Below, in pieces: positions 1-7,124 of a DNA stretch of 47,155 bases. Within the stretch, counting starts at the first letter, position 1; every line of letters begins with the position of its first letter. A program made the translations under genes and the position numbers. The notes below the pieces were generated by a model that was not told where the DNA came from, ran no database searches, and saw only the letters and a program-made list of their open reading frames with translations. Source of the DNA: a virus; IMG/VR virus record IMGVR_UViG_3300037847_006635, positions 1-47,155 of that record, one strand, 5' to 3'.

Positions 1-206
1 AATCTAGCCCAAACTCCATAATTGGCATTATTCAAAGATATAGCGGCATTTATATTACTAAAATCAAATTGTGTGTCATCTCCAGGATGATTCTTCCAGA
101 TAAAAATTTCTTCTGGCTTGATTGTTTGATTTAAAATTGCATCATATTGAGTTTTTAATGAGTGCGGTCTTTTAAAACAGTTGATTATTACAGATACTTT
201 ATGCAT
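1..206 (-). CDS. Glycosyltransferase, family 2-like (3' end outside window)
   Basis: An ATG at 206 opens a frame that stays open to the window edge, giving 68 visible residues. It begins MHKVSVIINCFKRP, which has the first beta strand and loop typical of GT-A fold, family 2 glycosyltransferases (usually VSVIIPxYN). Later segments such as IFIWKNHPGDD and NNANYGVWAR also fit that fold. The DxD metal site would lie beyond the edge and cannot be checked. The start overlaps the stop of the upstream GT-B gene by 8 bases, so the two are probably translated together and act on the same glycan. The family is fairly sure; the substrate is unknown. Confidence 0.65.
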   Translation of the reverse strand, partial: MHKVSVIINCFKRPHSLKTQYDAILNQTIKPEEIFIWKNHPGDDTQFDFSNINAAISLNNANYGVWAR

Positions 207-1059
207 TTTCTTCTATTGTTTGCCAAAATATTTCTGGCGATTGTTTACAAAGATTAGAAAAGGAATCATAATCTTTTGATTTAAATTCTTGAACGCTACC
301 TATTTTGCTTTCATCGCCTATAAATTCTAAACCACAAAGACAAGCCTCCGCAACCATTCTACAAAATGGTTCGTTAACAATTGGATTGTGATAAATATAT
401 TTATGGTTTTTGTAAACCTCTATAAGTTGTTCGTTAGATATTTTTTCGTTAAATTGTATATTGTTTATTTTTTTTATTTTGTCAATAGTGTTTTCATCTT
501 CAGCCCAACCATAAACTGATATTTGTCTATCTGGATTTAAGTTCGCAAAAGAAATTAAATTGTCCACACCTTTCAAAGGATGCAAAAAACCACAGTACAA
601 TATGTCATTTGATTGTGTTATATTTTTTTTGTTAAATAGTTTGGTATCTATTGGGTCATAAACTATTTTAACATTATCAAAATACTCACCATAATACTGC
701 TTAAAAAAAGAAATATGAAAGTCTGATAAAAAAAAATTTATTATACTGGAAGAAAAAAGCGATTTTCTTGCCTCCTCTGGTAAGTAATGACATGAATCGT
801 GTTCATATCTAACGTGTTTGGGGTGTGAGACTATTTTTTCAAACACAAAAGAAGCTTGATGACTACTTAATATGTGTTGTAAATTAGAGCTTATAATGAC
901 ATCGTAATTAGACAAAAATGTCATTGGAGAAGAGTTGTAATTATATGTGGTGATTTGATGGCCTCTATCAAGGCCAGCCTTAATCATAATATCATTACTA
1001 ATCTGGGCTCCACCGCTATTTTGCTCTATTGAAAAATCAGATATAAATAAAACATTCAC
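199..1059 (-). CDS. Glycosyltransferase, GT-B fold (family 4-like)
   Basis: This 286-residue protein looks like a compact GT-B glycosyltransferase. The N-terminal half starts MNVLFISDFSIEQNSGGAQ, with the glycine-rich acceptor-side loop. The C-terminal half has the donor-site pattern YCGFLHPLKGVDNLI and then NEPFCRMVAEACLCGLEFIG, the E-x7-E type motif of family 4. It would move a sugar from a nucleotide-sugar donor to an unknown acceptor. The start is GTG, because no ATG lies nearby in frame. A GAGGA sequence about 15 bases upstream, inside the end of the previous gene, could serve as ribosome site. It overlaps the partial family 2 gene by 8 bases. Phage glycosyltransferases may modify DNA, virion proteins or host surface glycans; nothing here decides which. 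Confidence 0.75.
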   Translation of the reverse strand: MNVLFISDFSIEQNSGGAQISNDIMIKAGLDRGHQITTYNYNSSPMTFLSNYDVIISSNLQHILSSHQASFVFEKIVSHPKHVRYEHDSCHYLPEEARKSLFSSSIINFFLSDFHISFFKQYYGEYFDNVKIVYDPIDTKLFNKKNITQSNDILYCGFLHPLKGVDNLISFANLNPDRQISVYGWAEDENTIDKIKKINNIQFNEKISNEQLIEVYKNHKYIYHNPIVNEPFCRMVAEACLCGLEFIGDESKIGSVQEFKSKDYDSFSNLCKQSPEIFWQTIEENA

Positions 1060-1066
1060 GAAGATA

Positions 1067-1252
1067 TTATAATCTTCCTCTATTTTTTTTCCAATTATAT
1101 CTATATTTTGTTACCCAATCGAGTAATGCTCTTTCAAATCCAATATCTTTTCCGGCTTTTTCGGACTCTATCCACTTATGTTTTAAGATTTCTTCGCGTT
1201 CGGCTGTAAATTCCGCATAAAGGGTAGAGCCGGTTGCGAAAACATCATTCAT
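1067..1252 (-). CDS. Small HKW-ESEK-type protein, copy 1
   Basis: A 61-residue protein of unknown function. Its second half carries the block KHKWIESEKAGKDIGF followed by ALLDW and a basic tail. The same block with conservative changes (KHKWLESEKVGRDIGF, ALMDW) ends the plus-strand protein at 46543-46785, at the other end of the window, so the two are paralogues. The segment looks alpha-helical and amphipathic, with a basic end that could bind nucleic acid or another protein. The ATG overlaps the last codons of the basic protein upstream by 8 bases, so the gene is translationally coupled. I have seen this HKW-SEK-G-DIG-DW pattern in small bacterial proteins but cannot give it a function. Confidence 0.6.
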   Translation of the reverse strand: MNDVFATGSTLYAEFTAEREEILKHKWIESEKAGKDIGFERALLDWVTKYRYNWKKNRGRL

Positions 1253-2264
1253 CTGTAATTTCTACAGTAGATAATTCTGGATTAATTTGTAAAAGTTCTG
1301 TGTCGCTACCTAAAACTTCGGTAACGCTTTTGCCACTTTCCCACATTTTGCAAGACCAATATCTAGCTTTGTATTTTGGTCCTGGGTTTGTGTCGCACTG
1401 GTGGCGTGCTCTAAATGACTTACGTCGCTCTGGATTATCTCTTTGTATTGGCATATTTGGATCTCCAAATTTTACCATCACAACATTTCCTTTATCGTTT
1501 TTAACGTAAACTCCAAACTTTTTTTTATCACCACTAAGTCTAAATGGTTTGTTTAGAGTTTTTTTTTCTTTAGCTTCTGAGGTTTCCTCAATTACTTTTT
1601 CAATTTTTTTTTTAGGTTCGTCAAAAGAGGCTTCACCTTCTAATAATTCATCTAAAGTACAACCAGCGCCTAATAAATCAATTCTAGCTAATGAAAATTC
1701 AACTGCAGATACATCTCTTGCTTCGTCAAAATCTGAAGGAGACCATGTGTCAAAAGTATCTGGCAAACTAGCTACCGCTTCATCTGTAGCTCTAGCTATA
1801 TCTGAATCTGCTTTACGATAAGCATCTTTTACTTTACCACCACGCATCATTCGTAAGAAAGTATTTACTCGAGCCATAGCCCAAGATGCTCTAGATTGAC
1901 CGGGTCTATGTGTGCCAGAAAAAGCCCCAGCACCCCTTCTATAAACTTTTTTCAACATACCTAGTGTGACTTTTCTAGAATGTTTTTCGTTGTGTGTCTT
2001 AACTTTGTTTTTAAGGGAGTTGGTGACTTTTTCACTGAAAGTTATTTTTGCTTTAGCTTCTTTCACAAGCTCTTTATCATCATCTTTTTTTAGGATTTTT
2101 TTAGATTTTTCTGCTGAATCTGGTGATGTGCCAGCCGAACCAGGGGGGTTTTTACTAGATCCCTTTTTTCTCTCTTCTGGTTTCGAAGGTGTTTGAGCAC
2201 CGCTTTTAGGACCGGGCCTACCAGCTTGAGCTTTTTCTATTTGTTCTGAAAAATCAAGTTCCAT
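1245..2264 (-). CDS. Basic virion-type protein with MELDFSEQI leader and conserved C-terminal domain
   Basis: A 339-residue protein in four parts. It has a leader MELDFSEQI, a disordered Pro/Ser/Lys-rich segment (about 12-60), a conserved helical block around 85-150 with RRGAGAFSGTHRPG and WAMARVNTFLRMMRGG, and a C-terminal domain (about 237-320) with KKFGVYVKNDKGN, GDPNMPI, RARHQCD and YWSCKMW. From memory, both conserved blocks recur in proteins of marine phages and large algal viruses and are usually listed as unknown or structural. The His and Cys in the last block could bind a metal. The same nine-residue leader (Ser to Thr) starts the basic protein at 44508-45251. An AAGTGTAATTA element lies 8 bases before the ATG. 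A virion or capsid-internal role is inference. Confidence 0.6.
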   Translation of the reverse strand: MELDFSEQIEKAQAGRPGPKSGAQTPSKPEERKKGSSKNPPGSAGTSPDSAEKSKKILKKDDDKELVKEAKAKITFSEKVTNSLKNKVKTHNEKHSRKVTLGMLKKVYRRGAGAFSGTHRPGQSRASWAMARVNTFLRMMRGGKVKDAYRKADSDIARATDEAVASLPDTFDTWSPSDFDEARDVSAVEFSLARIDLLGAGCTLDELLEGEASFDEPKKKIEKVIEETSEAKEKKTLNKPFRLSGDKKKFGVYVKNDKGNVVMVKFGDPNMPIQRDNPERRKSFRARHQCDTNPGPKYKARYWSCKMWESGKSVTEVLGSDTELLQINPELSTVEITDE

Positions 2265-2272
2265 AATACTAA

Positions 2273-2278
2273 TTACAC
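2273..2278 (-). promoter_or_regulatory. GTGTAA element, short spacing
   Basis: Minus strand AAAAAAGTGTAATTAGTATT ends directly at the ATG at 2264. The GTGTAA core is 8 bases from the start codon. This is one of the short-spacing copies of the repeated phage element. Confidence 0.6.
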
Positions 2279-2292
2279 TTTTTTTAAAAAAA

Positions 2293-2580
2293 TCAACCCC
2301 ATAGATTATACGCTATAATACCAGCTAAAGCTGTAAGTAATCCGCTAACAAAAATCCAACCTATTTTATTAAATCCATTCATAAAAGCTTTAGTTTCTGC
2401 TGATGTTTTTTCCATTTCTATCATTCTGCTATTCATATCTTCTATTTTCTTAAACAAAACGTCAGTAAGCGTCCCTAATTGTATAAGCTTTTCTTCAGCT
2501 CTAGCTATCGAAACCACGGCATCAGATAGTTTATCTATCTTTTCTTCCATGCGAGATAATCTTTCTTCTTGGTTGGACAT
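2293..2580 (-). CDS. Coiled-coil protein with C-terminal membrane helix (XhlA/holin-like)
   Basis: A 95-residue protein. Residues 1-70 form a heptad-rich helix (RLSRMEEKIDKLSDAVVSI and onward). It is followed by one hydrophobic segment, WIFVSGLLTALAGIIAYNLWG, that ends at the C-terminus. This plan matches hemolysin XhlA-type phage proteins that sit in the inner membrane and work with holins, and also some small tail or membrane accessory proteins. No endolysin is recognisable next to it, so a lysis role is only a possibility. It has its own GTGTAA element 9 bases before the ATG and lies between the nrdA gene and the basic virion-type gene. Confidence 0.55.
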   Translation of the reverse strand: MSNQEERLSRMEEKIDKLSDAVVSIARAEEKLIQLGTLTDVLFKKIEDMNSRMIEMEKTSAETKAFMNGFNKIGWIFVSGLLTALAGIIAYNLWG

Positions 2581-2589
2581 TAAAGAGTT

Positions 2590-2595
2590 TTACAC
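2590..2595 (-). promoter_or_regulatory. GTGTAA element, short spacing
   Basis: Minus strand ATTTAGTGTAAAACTCTTTA runs into the ATG at 2580. The core is 9 bases from the start, in the short gap after nrdA. Confidence 0.6.
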
Positions 2596-2608
2596 TAAAT
2601 TGCATAAT

Positions 2609-4255
2609 TTACCCTTCGCAAGATGCGCATTCAAGTAAATTTCTACTTAATTCTTGCGATGGATTGGTTCCTCTTTGATAATAGAGTGTTTTAATACCTT
2701 GTTCCCAGGCAAAAATCATTAGTTGACTTACGTCTTTAGGAGAAGATTTTGGATGCACCATAATGTTTAAACTTTGAGACTGGTCTATATATTTTTGACG
2801 TTGAGCGGCTTGTATAACAACTTCTTTCTGACTAATTTCACCAAATGTTTTAAAAATATTCTTTTCTTCTTCGGATAAAAATTTTAAATGTTGAACAGAA
2901 CCACCTTTAACTAAAATAGTTTTCCAGACATCTGGAGTGTTTTGCTCTTTTTCTTCTAAAAGTTTTTCTAGATAAGGATTTTTATATGTGAATTTTCCTT
3001 TTGCTAAATCTTTTACAAAATAATTACTATTTAAAGGTTCAACGCTTGGTGAAACTTGACCAAGGATAAAAGAACTTGATGTTGTAGGAGCAACAGCCAT
3101 AGTGGTTACGTTTCTTTCACCATATCCTTTTAATAAAGGTGGCTCACCATATACTTTGGCTAACTCCCTTGTAGCATATTTAGTTTTTTCTTGAATTATT
3201 TTGTGTATTTCTGTATTTAAAAATTTAGCTTCCATTGACTCAAACGGAATCATCTTGGATTGAAGCAATGAATGCCAACCTAAGACCCCAATACCTAAAG
3301 CCCTTTGATTTTCTGCAAATTTTCTAGGCGCATCCATAAATGGTTGAGATTTACATTTTTCAATAAATTCACTCATAACAGCATCTAGAAAATAAGTTAA
3401 TATTTCTGGAGCGTCTGTGTCTTTCCACTCATCATAATGAAGTAAATTTAAAGAAGATAGGTTGCAAACAAAAGATTCTGTAGGATTTGAGTGCAAAGCA
3501 ATCTCAGAACAAAGGTTACTTGCGTATATTTCTAAACCTTTATCTTGATAAACTAAGGGAGCATTCCTATTCATTGCATTTTTAAAGAATATATAAGGGT
3601 ATCCGCTTTCAAATCTTTTTTTGATAATAGCTCCCCAAACCTTACGTTTCTCTTTGTCGCCAGATAGCATTTCTTTCATCCAAGCATCACTGATTGTGAC
3701 ACCAATTGATAGATTTTGTATTGGGTGACCATCGTTTCTGATTTGTAAAAATTCTAAAATATCTGGGTGCTCAACTGGCAAATACGCCGCAAAACTACCA
3801 CGACGAACATTTGATTGCGATACCACATTAGCAATTGTTTCAAATATTTCTAAAAAATGTATTGGACCATTAGATTTACCGCCACTTCCAATATCAGAGC
3901 CACGCTCTCTCAAAGCCCCAAAATATCCAGAGGTGCCACCACCACATTTAGTCATCATTCCAACTTCTGATGATTTTTTTAGGATAGATTCCATTGTGTC
4001 ATCGATGAAAGAACCGAAACAAGATATAGGTAACCCTCTGTCTTTTCCAAAATTAGCCCAAATAGGAGATGATAGGGAATACCAACCCTTTGCCATGTAC
4101 TTTTGAAACTTCTCTGAAAAACCAGGTATGGCTAGTGTTTTTTGAGCAGAATCAGCAATATGTTTGATTCTGTCTTCTGGAGTTTCACCTTCGTCTAAAT
4201 ATCCCCTCTTCAAGAATGTTCTTGAATCTCTGTTAAGCCAATAATAATCTTTCAT
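2609..4255 (-). CDS. nrdA: Ribonucleoside-diphosphate reductase, class I alpha subunit
   Basis: The catalytic subunit, which reduces ribonucleoside diphosphates to deoxy forms for phage DNA synthesis. The radical-enzyme residues are all visible: Cys79 in PISCFGSF, Asn247-Cys249-Glu251 in NLCSEI, Cys264 in VCNLSSLNL, the Tyr525-Tyr526 radical-transfer pair in LYYQRG, and the C-terminal redox pair Cys543 and Cys546 in ECASCEG. At 548 residues it is about 200 shorter than the E. coli enzyme, and it starts straight into the catalytic domain. The N-terminal ATP cone that gives dATP feedback control is therefore absent, as in many phage enzymes. The ATG overlaps the nrdB stop (TAATG), so the two subunits are coupled. 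No glutaredoxin or thioredoxin gene is nearby; reduction is probably by host proteins. Confidence 0.95.
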   Translation of the reverse strand: MKDYYWLNRDSRTFLKRGYLDEGETPEDRIKHIADSAQKTLAIPGFSEKFQKYMAKGWYSLSSPIWANFGKDRGLPISCFGSFIDDTMESILKKSSEVGMMTKCGGGTSGYFGALRERGSDIGSGGKSNGPIHFLEIFETIANVVSQSNVRRGSFAAYLPVEHPDILEFLQIRNDGHPIQNLSIGVTISDAWMKEMLSGDKEKRKVWGAIIKKRFESGYPYIFFKNAMNRNAPLVYQDKGLEIYASNLCSEIALHSNPTESFVCNLSSLNLLHYDEWKDTDAPEILTYFLDAVMSEFIEKCKSQPFMDAPRKFAENQRALGIGVLGWHSLLQSKMIPFESMEAKFLNTEIHKIIQEKTKYATRELAKVYGEPPLLKGYGERNVTTMAVAPTTSSSFILGQVSPSVEPLNSNYFVKDLAKGKFTYKNPYLEKLLEEKEQNTPDVWKTILVKGGSVQHLKFLSEEEKNIFKTFGEISQKEVVIQAAQRQKYIDQSQSLNIMVHPKSSPKDVSQLMIFAWEQGIKTLYYQRGTNPSQELSRNLLECASCEG

Positions 4256-5226
4256 TAAAATAAGTCCTCTTCGTCAAATGATTTGTCTTTTTTGGAGTAT
4301 TCTGTAGGTCTTTTAAAGAAAAAATCAGTAGCAGAATTACCTAATACATCCTCATCAAACCATATAGTAAGAGAAAGTTTGTCTTTGTCAACATCAAAAA
4401 CCCTCTCGAAACCAATTTGTTCCAATGACTCATTTAATCTATTTTTTATAAATTCTTTTAAAATGTCAGCATTTAAGCCTTCTCTATCATAATCGCCAAG
4501 TATCCAATCTATAATATTAGCTTCAGCATCAAACGCGCATTGCGCCTCTTCTTTTAATCTATCTGGTAAGTCGGCATTAAAAAGCTCTGGGTATTCCTCT
4601 CTTAATGTGTTGAGAATTTTTGTCCCAACTAACCCATGGATATTTTCTTCACGACTTGTGTATGCAACTTGTTGGGCTGTATCTTTAAGCACGTTATCAA
4701 ATCTATTAAACCAATTGATTATGTAAAACTGGCTAAATAAGGACACATTTTCAACAAACAACGTAAATAAAATCATTGAGTATATGTACTGTTTTTTATC
4801 GTCTTTATAGCATTTTTCTAGATATTTTTTTAAGTAGTCAACACGCCCTTTGATAATCGGTAATTTTAAATTTTCTTCAAAGACATCTTCCAACTCTAGA
4901 ACACTTAAAAGGCGCTCGTATGCGTTATTATGTATAACTTCAATGTTAGCCATTACGTATCCAAGGTCGGTGATACCAGGATGAGGCAAATGATTACCTA
5001 AATTAGCCCAAAATTTCTTAACAGAAACTTCTACTTGACCAATGGCTGATAAGGTTCTTTTGACTATTTCTCGCTCTTTATCATTGAGATTTACCTTAAA
5101 ATCTTGTACATCTGACTGAAAATTAAACTCTTTATCAGTCCAAAACCCATTGTGCATGGCGTTTACAAATTCTTCCGTCCACGGATAGAGATTTGGTTTC
5201 CTTGATACTTGTTCCTCGAATAACAT
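4255..5226 (-). CDS. nrdB: Ribonucleoside-diphosphate reductase, class I beta subunit
   Basis: The radical-generating partner of NrdA, 323 residues from the chosen ATG. Likely metal ligands are Glu66, Glu96 and His99 (NIEVIH), Glu159 (LFVENVSLF), and Glu194 and His197 (REENIH). Tyr103 stands four residues after His99, where the E. coli radical tyrosine lies. The first ligand reads as Glu, where E. coli has Asp. The frame could extend to a TTG at 5271, adding 15 residues. I prefer the ATG because a copy of the GTGTAA element lies 10 bases before it, and because MLFEEQVSRKPNLYPW looks like a normal N-terminus for this family. Transcription probably continues into nrdA. Confidence 0.92.
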   Translation of the reverse strand: MLFEEQVSRKPNLYPWTEEFVNAMHNGFWTDKEFNFQSDVQDFKVNLNDKEREIVKRTLSAIGQVEVSVKKFWANLGNHLPHPGITDLGYVMANIEVIHNNAYERLLSVLELEDVFEENLKLPIIKGRVDYLKKYLEKCYKDDKKQYIYSMILFTLFVENVSLFSQFYIINWFNRFDNVLKDTAQQVAYTSREENIHGLVGTKILNTLREEYPELFNADLPDRLKEEAQCAFDAEANIIDWILGDYDREGLNADILKEFIKNRLNESLEQIGFERVFDVDKDKLSLTIWFDEDVLGNSATDFFFKRPTEYSKKDKSFDEEDLF

Positions 5227-5236
5227 ACAGAAATAA

Positions 5237-5242
5237 TTACAC
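5237..5242 (-). promoter_or_regulatory. GTGTAA element before nrdB
   Basis: Minus strand ACAGTGTAATTATTTCTGT precedes the ATG at 5226, with the core 10 bases away. It is the reason for choosing that start over the upstream TTG. Confidence 0.55.
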
Positions 5243-5382
5243 TGTGATATTGGATAGTCAAGCTTTTTCAAGTAAAAAAAATTTTTTTACATTTTTAGTT
5301 GAAAAGTAAGGCTTTTAAATTATTTTAAAGTTATTATAAATATTTTAAAGATATTTATTATTTAAAAATATATTAAAGACAA
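5243..5382. promoter_or_regulatory. Divergent control region with three TATTTTAAAG-type repeats
   Basis: A very AT-rich gap between nrdB (minus) and the plus-strand replication operon. TATTTTAAAG occurs exactly at 5321-5330 and again at 5341-5350, a spacing of 20 bases. A one-mismatch copy, TATATTAAAG, lies at 5369-5378 just before the ATG at 5383. A TATAAATA string spans 5335-5342. The helical-turn spacing suggests an operator or early promoter for the operon, but no standard -35 box is obvious. Confidence 0.45.
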
Positions 5383-5664
5383 ATGTTAAAACTTAACACA
5401 AATAAAGATAAATTCTTCCATTGTTACTGTGCAAATTGGACATCAGTAATAAAAGCAAAAACGCCACAATCTGCAGCTTCGAAAGCATTAATTGAAGGTT
5501 TAGATAAAAATGGGCTTGACATAGAGGTATCACCTGTTATGATGGTTAAAGAAATCAAAAAAGATTATTCTGATAACGGAGATTTTTTTGCTATAGACAA
5601 AGTTTTTGACGATATCGGAATGTATGAAAAAGCAGAACAATTAAGAGAAATATTAGAATTATGA
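5383..5664 (+). CDS. Hypothetical protein, first gene of the replication operon
   Basis: A 93-residue protein that I do not recognise. It starts MLKLNTNKDKFFHCYCANW and ends in an acidic helix, EKAEQLREILEL. There is no signal peptide or membrane segment. The pattern of an N-terminal strand, a helix (TPQSAASKALIEGL) and then a strand (VSPVMMVKEI) suggests a small alpha/beta domain. It is the first gene after the repeat-bearing control region, and its stop overlaps the ATG of the dNMP kinase (ATGA). This fits a small early protein acting with replication or nucleotide metabolism, but no function can be read from the sequence. Confidence 0.6.
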   Translation: MLKLNTNKDKFFHCYCANWTSVIKAKTPQSAASKALIEGLDKNGLDIEVSPVMMVKEIKKDYSDNGDFFAIDKVFDDIGMYEKAEQLREILEL

Positions 5665-6233
5665 TAGGTATAACAGGTATAGCTAGGTCTGGTAAAGACA
5701 CACTAGGTTTAAGTTTGTTAAAAATTATTAACAAATCCTCTAAGAAAAAAGCAAAAATATATTCAATAGCTGACATCTTGAAAAAAGATTTAAACTACTT
5801 GATTAAGAAAAATTTTGGATTTTCTTCTTTTACAGAGGACACTAATCAAAAAAACTTGATTAGACCAATACTGGTTGAGTATGGGGAGGCTATGAAAAGA
5901 GAACATGGCGACGATGTTTGGATAAACAAACTAATTAAAAGCGTAAATTTTGAAAAATATATTCCAATCATAACAGATGTTAGATTTGACCACGAAGCTA
6001 AAAAACTGATTGATGAACATGATGCTTTTATAATTCATATATCTAGAGTTGGTGCTGAGGTTCCAAATGATTTAGAAAAACAAAACGACCCCAAAGTAAA
6101 GGAATTGTCGCATTTACAATATATGTGGCCGACATTTGGAGAAAAAAAATTAAAATTAGCAGATGACCACTCATCTATTTTATGGCAAATGGTTTACCCA
6201 CAACACAAAGAAAAATGGAAGATTCAGAATTAA
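5661..6233 (+). CDS. Deoxynucleoside monophosphate kinase-like P-loop protein
   Basis: A 190-residue protein that opens MIGITGIARSGKDTLG. This is a Walker A loop (Gly6 to Thr14) of the GxxxxGKDT form found in phage dNMP kinases such as T4 gp1 and in related P-loop NMP kinases. A central strand IITDVRFDHEA and the segment FIIHISRVGAE fit the same fold. It would phosphorylate dNMPs to dNDPs, using host DNA breakdown products or RNR-derived nucleotides, so it works with NrdAB. The start overlaps the previous stop by 4 bases, and the end overlaps the sigma-like gene. The kinase class is well supported; base preference is not visible. Confidence 0.8.
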   Translation: MIGITGIARSGKDTLGLSLLKIINKSSKKKAKIYSIADILKKDLNYLIKKNFGFSSFTEDTNQKNLIRPILVEYGEAMKREHGDDVWINKLIKSVNFEKYIPIITDVRFDHEAKKLIDEHDAFIIHISRVGAEVPNDLEKQNDPKVKELSHLQYMWPTFGEKKLKLADDHSSILWQMVYPQHKEKWKIQN

Positions 6234-6769
6234 TTAAAAAAATAAAAAATACTGGGGACGAGAGTTGTTTACAGCAGTTGATAGAAAAACACTCTGGTAT
6301 ATACGTTGATATGGTGAACAAATATATACCAAATTCTATTGAGGGTATTCACAAAGATGATATTTTAAGTGAAAAAAATTATTCTATCTATACGGCCGCT
6401 ATGCAGTATAATAAAAATAAAAAATCTAAATTTAGTACATATCTAGGTAATCTTACAAAATGGAAATGCTTAAATATGTACAACAAAATGAAAAAATTTC
6501 CTCAACAATCAATAGAAGAATCCTCTATTACATTTACATCAGAGGAAAAGGCATACAGAGAAATACAAAACAAAGAAGATTTAGAGAACATTTTTAAAAT
6601 TATAAACCAATCGTCCGATGAAAGGGTTAAATTAATATTCAGCATGCGTTATGCTGACAAGAAAAAACTAACACCTTGGAAAAAAATTGCAAAAAAGCTT
6701 GACTTATCAATTCAAGGATGTATAAATATACACAATAACTTTTTAAACAAAATCAAAAAATATGTATAG
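6215..6769 (+). CDS. Sigma-70-like transcription factor, copy 1
   Basis: A 184-residue protein from the ATG at 6215; a longer frame from 6182 adds 11 residues and is less likely. The first half resembles sigma region 2: DDILSEKNYSIYTAAMQYNKNK and KFSTYLGNLTKWKCLNMYNK, where families usually show D-x-x-Q-E-G and F-x-T-Y-A-x-x-x-I-x-N. The C-terminal part (DERVKLIFSMRYAD, TPWKKIAKKLDLSIQGCINIH) looks like the region 4 helix-turn-helix. Such small divergent sigma factors direct host RNA polymerase to phage promoters. It sits between the dNMP kinase and SSB genes with overlaps on both sides, so it should be made early or mid infection. It could be what recognises the GTGTAA element; that link is inference. 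Confidence 0.65.
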   Translation: MEDSELIKKIKNTGDESCLQQLIEKHSGIYVDMVNKYIPNSIEGIHKDDILSEKNYSIYTAAMQYNKNKKSKFSTYLGNLTKWKCLNMYNKMKKFPQQSIEESSITFTSEEKAYREIQNKEDLENIFKIINQSSDERVKLIFSMRYADKKKLTPWKKIAKKLDLSIQGCINIHNNFLNKIKKYV

Positions 6770-7124
6770 TAAAACAGTAATCGTAGGTAATCTGGCCAGA
6801 GATCCAGATAGTAAAAGTGTTAAAGATAGCACATTGACAAAACTTGTTGTAGCGGTTTCAGACCCTTATAACAAAGACAAAACATCTTATATTGATGTCG
6901 ATACTTGGGGAAAGACAGCAGAAAACTGTCAAAAATTCCTTAAGAAAGGTCGTCAAATTCTAGCCGAAGGTAGGCTAGTGCAAGATGTTTGGGAAAAAGA
7001 AGACGGTAAAAAGGCTTCTAAGCTATATGTCAGAGCTGATAATATTCAGTTTATGGCAAAACCTAAAGGTTCAGAAGCATCAAGTAGTGCTGAAGGCGGC
7101 AAATCAGAGGAAATTCCTTTTTAA
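6762..7124 (+). CDS. ssb: Single-stranded DNA-binding protein
   Basis: A 120-residue bacterial-type SSB with one OB fold. Recognisable parts are KTVIVGNLARDPD at the N-terminus, YIDVDTWGKTAENC, KKGRQILAEGRL and LYVRADNIQF. A short flexible Ser/Gly linker is followed by the acidic tip EEIPF, equivalent to the DDDIPF tail by which cellular SSBs recruit repair and replication proteins. It protects single-stranded DNA during phage replication and recombination. Having the tip suggests it can bind host partners that read that tail. The ATG overlaps the sigma-like gene by 8 bases. Confidence 0.92.
   Translation: MYSKTVIVGNLARDPDSKSVKDSTLTKLVVAVSDPYNKDKTSYIDVDTWGKTAENCQKFLKKGRQILAEGRLVQDVWEKEDGKKASKLYVRADNIQFMAKPKGSEASSSAEGGKSEEIPF

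Noticed and set aside
5335-5342. TATAAATA as a T4-type late promoter
   Set aside because: The region is extremely A/T-rich and the string lies within other repeats, so I do not count it as evidence of a T4-like late promoter.
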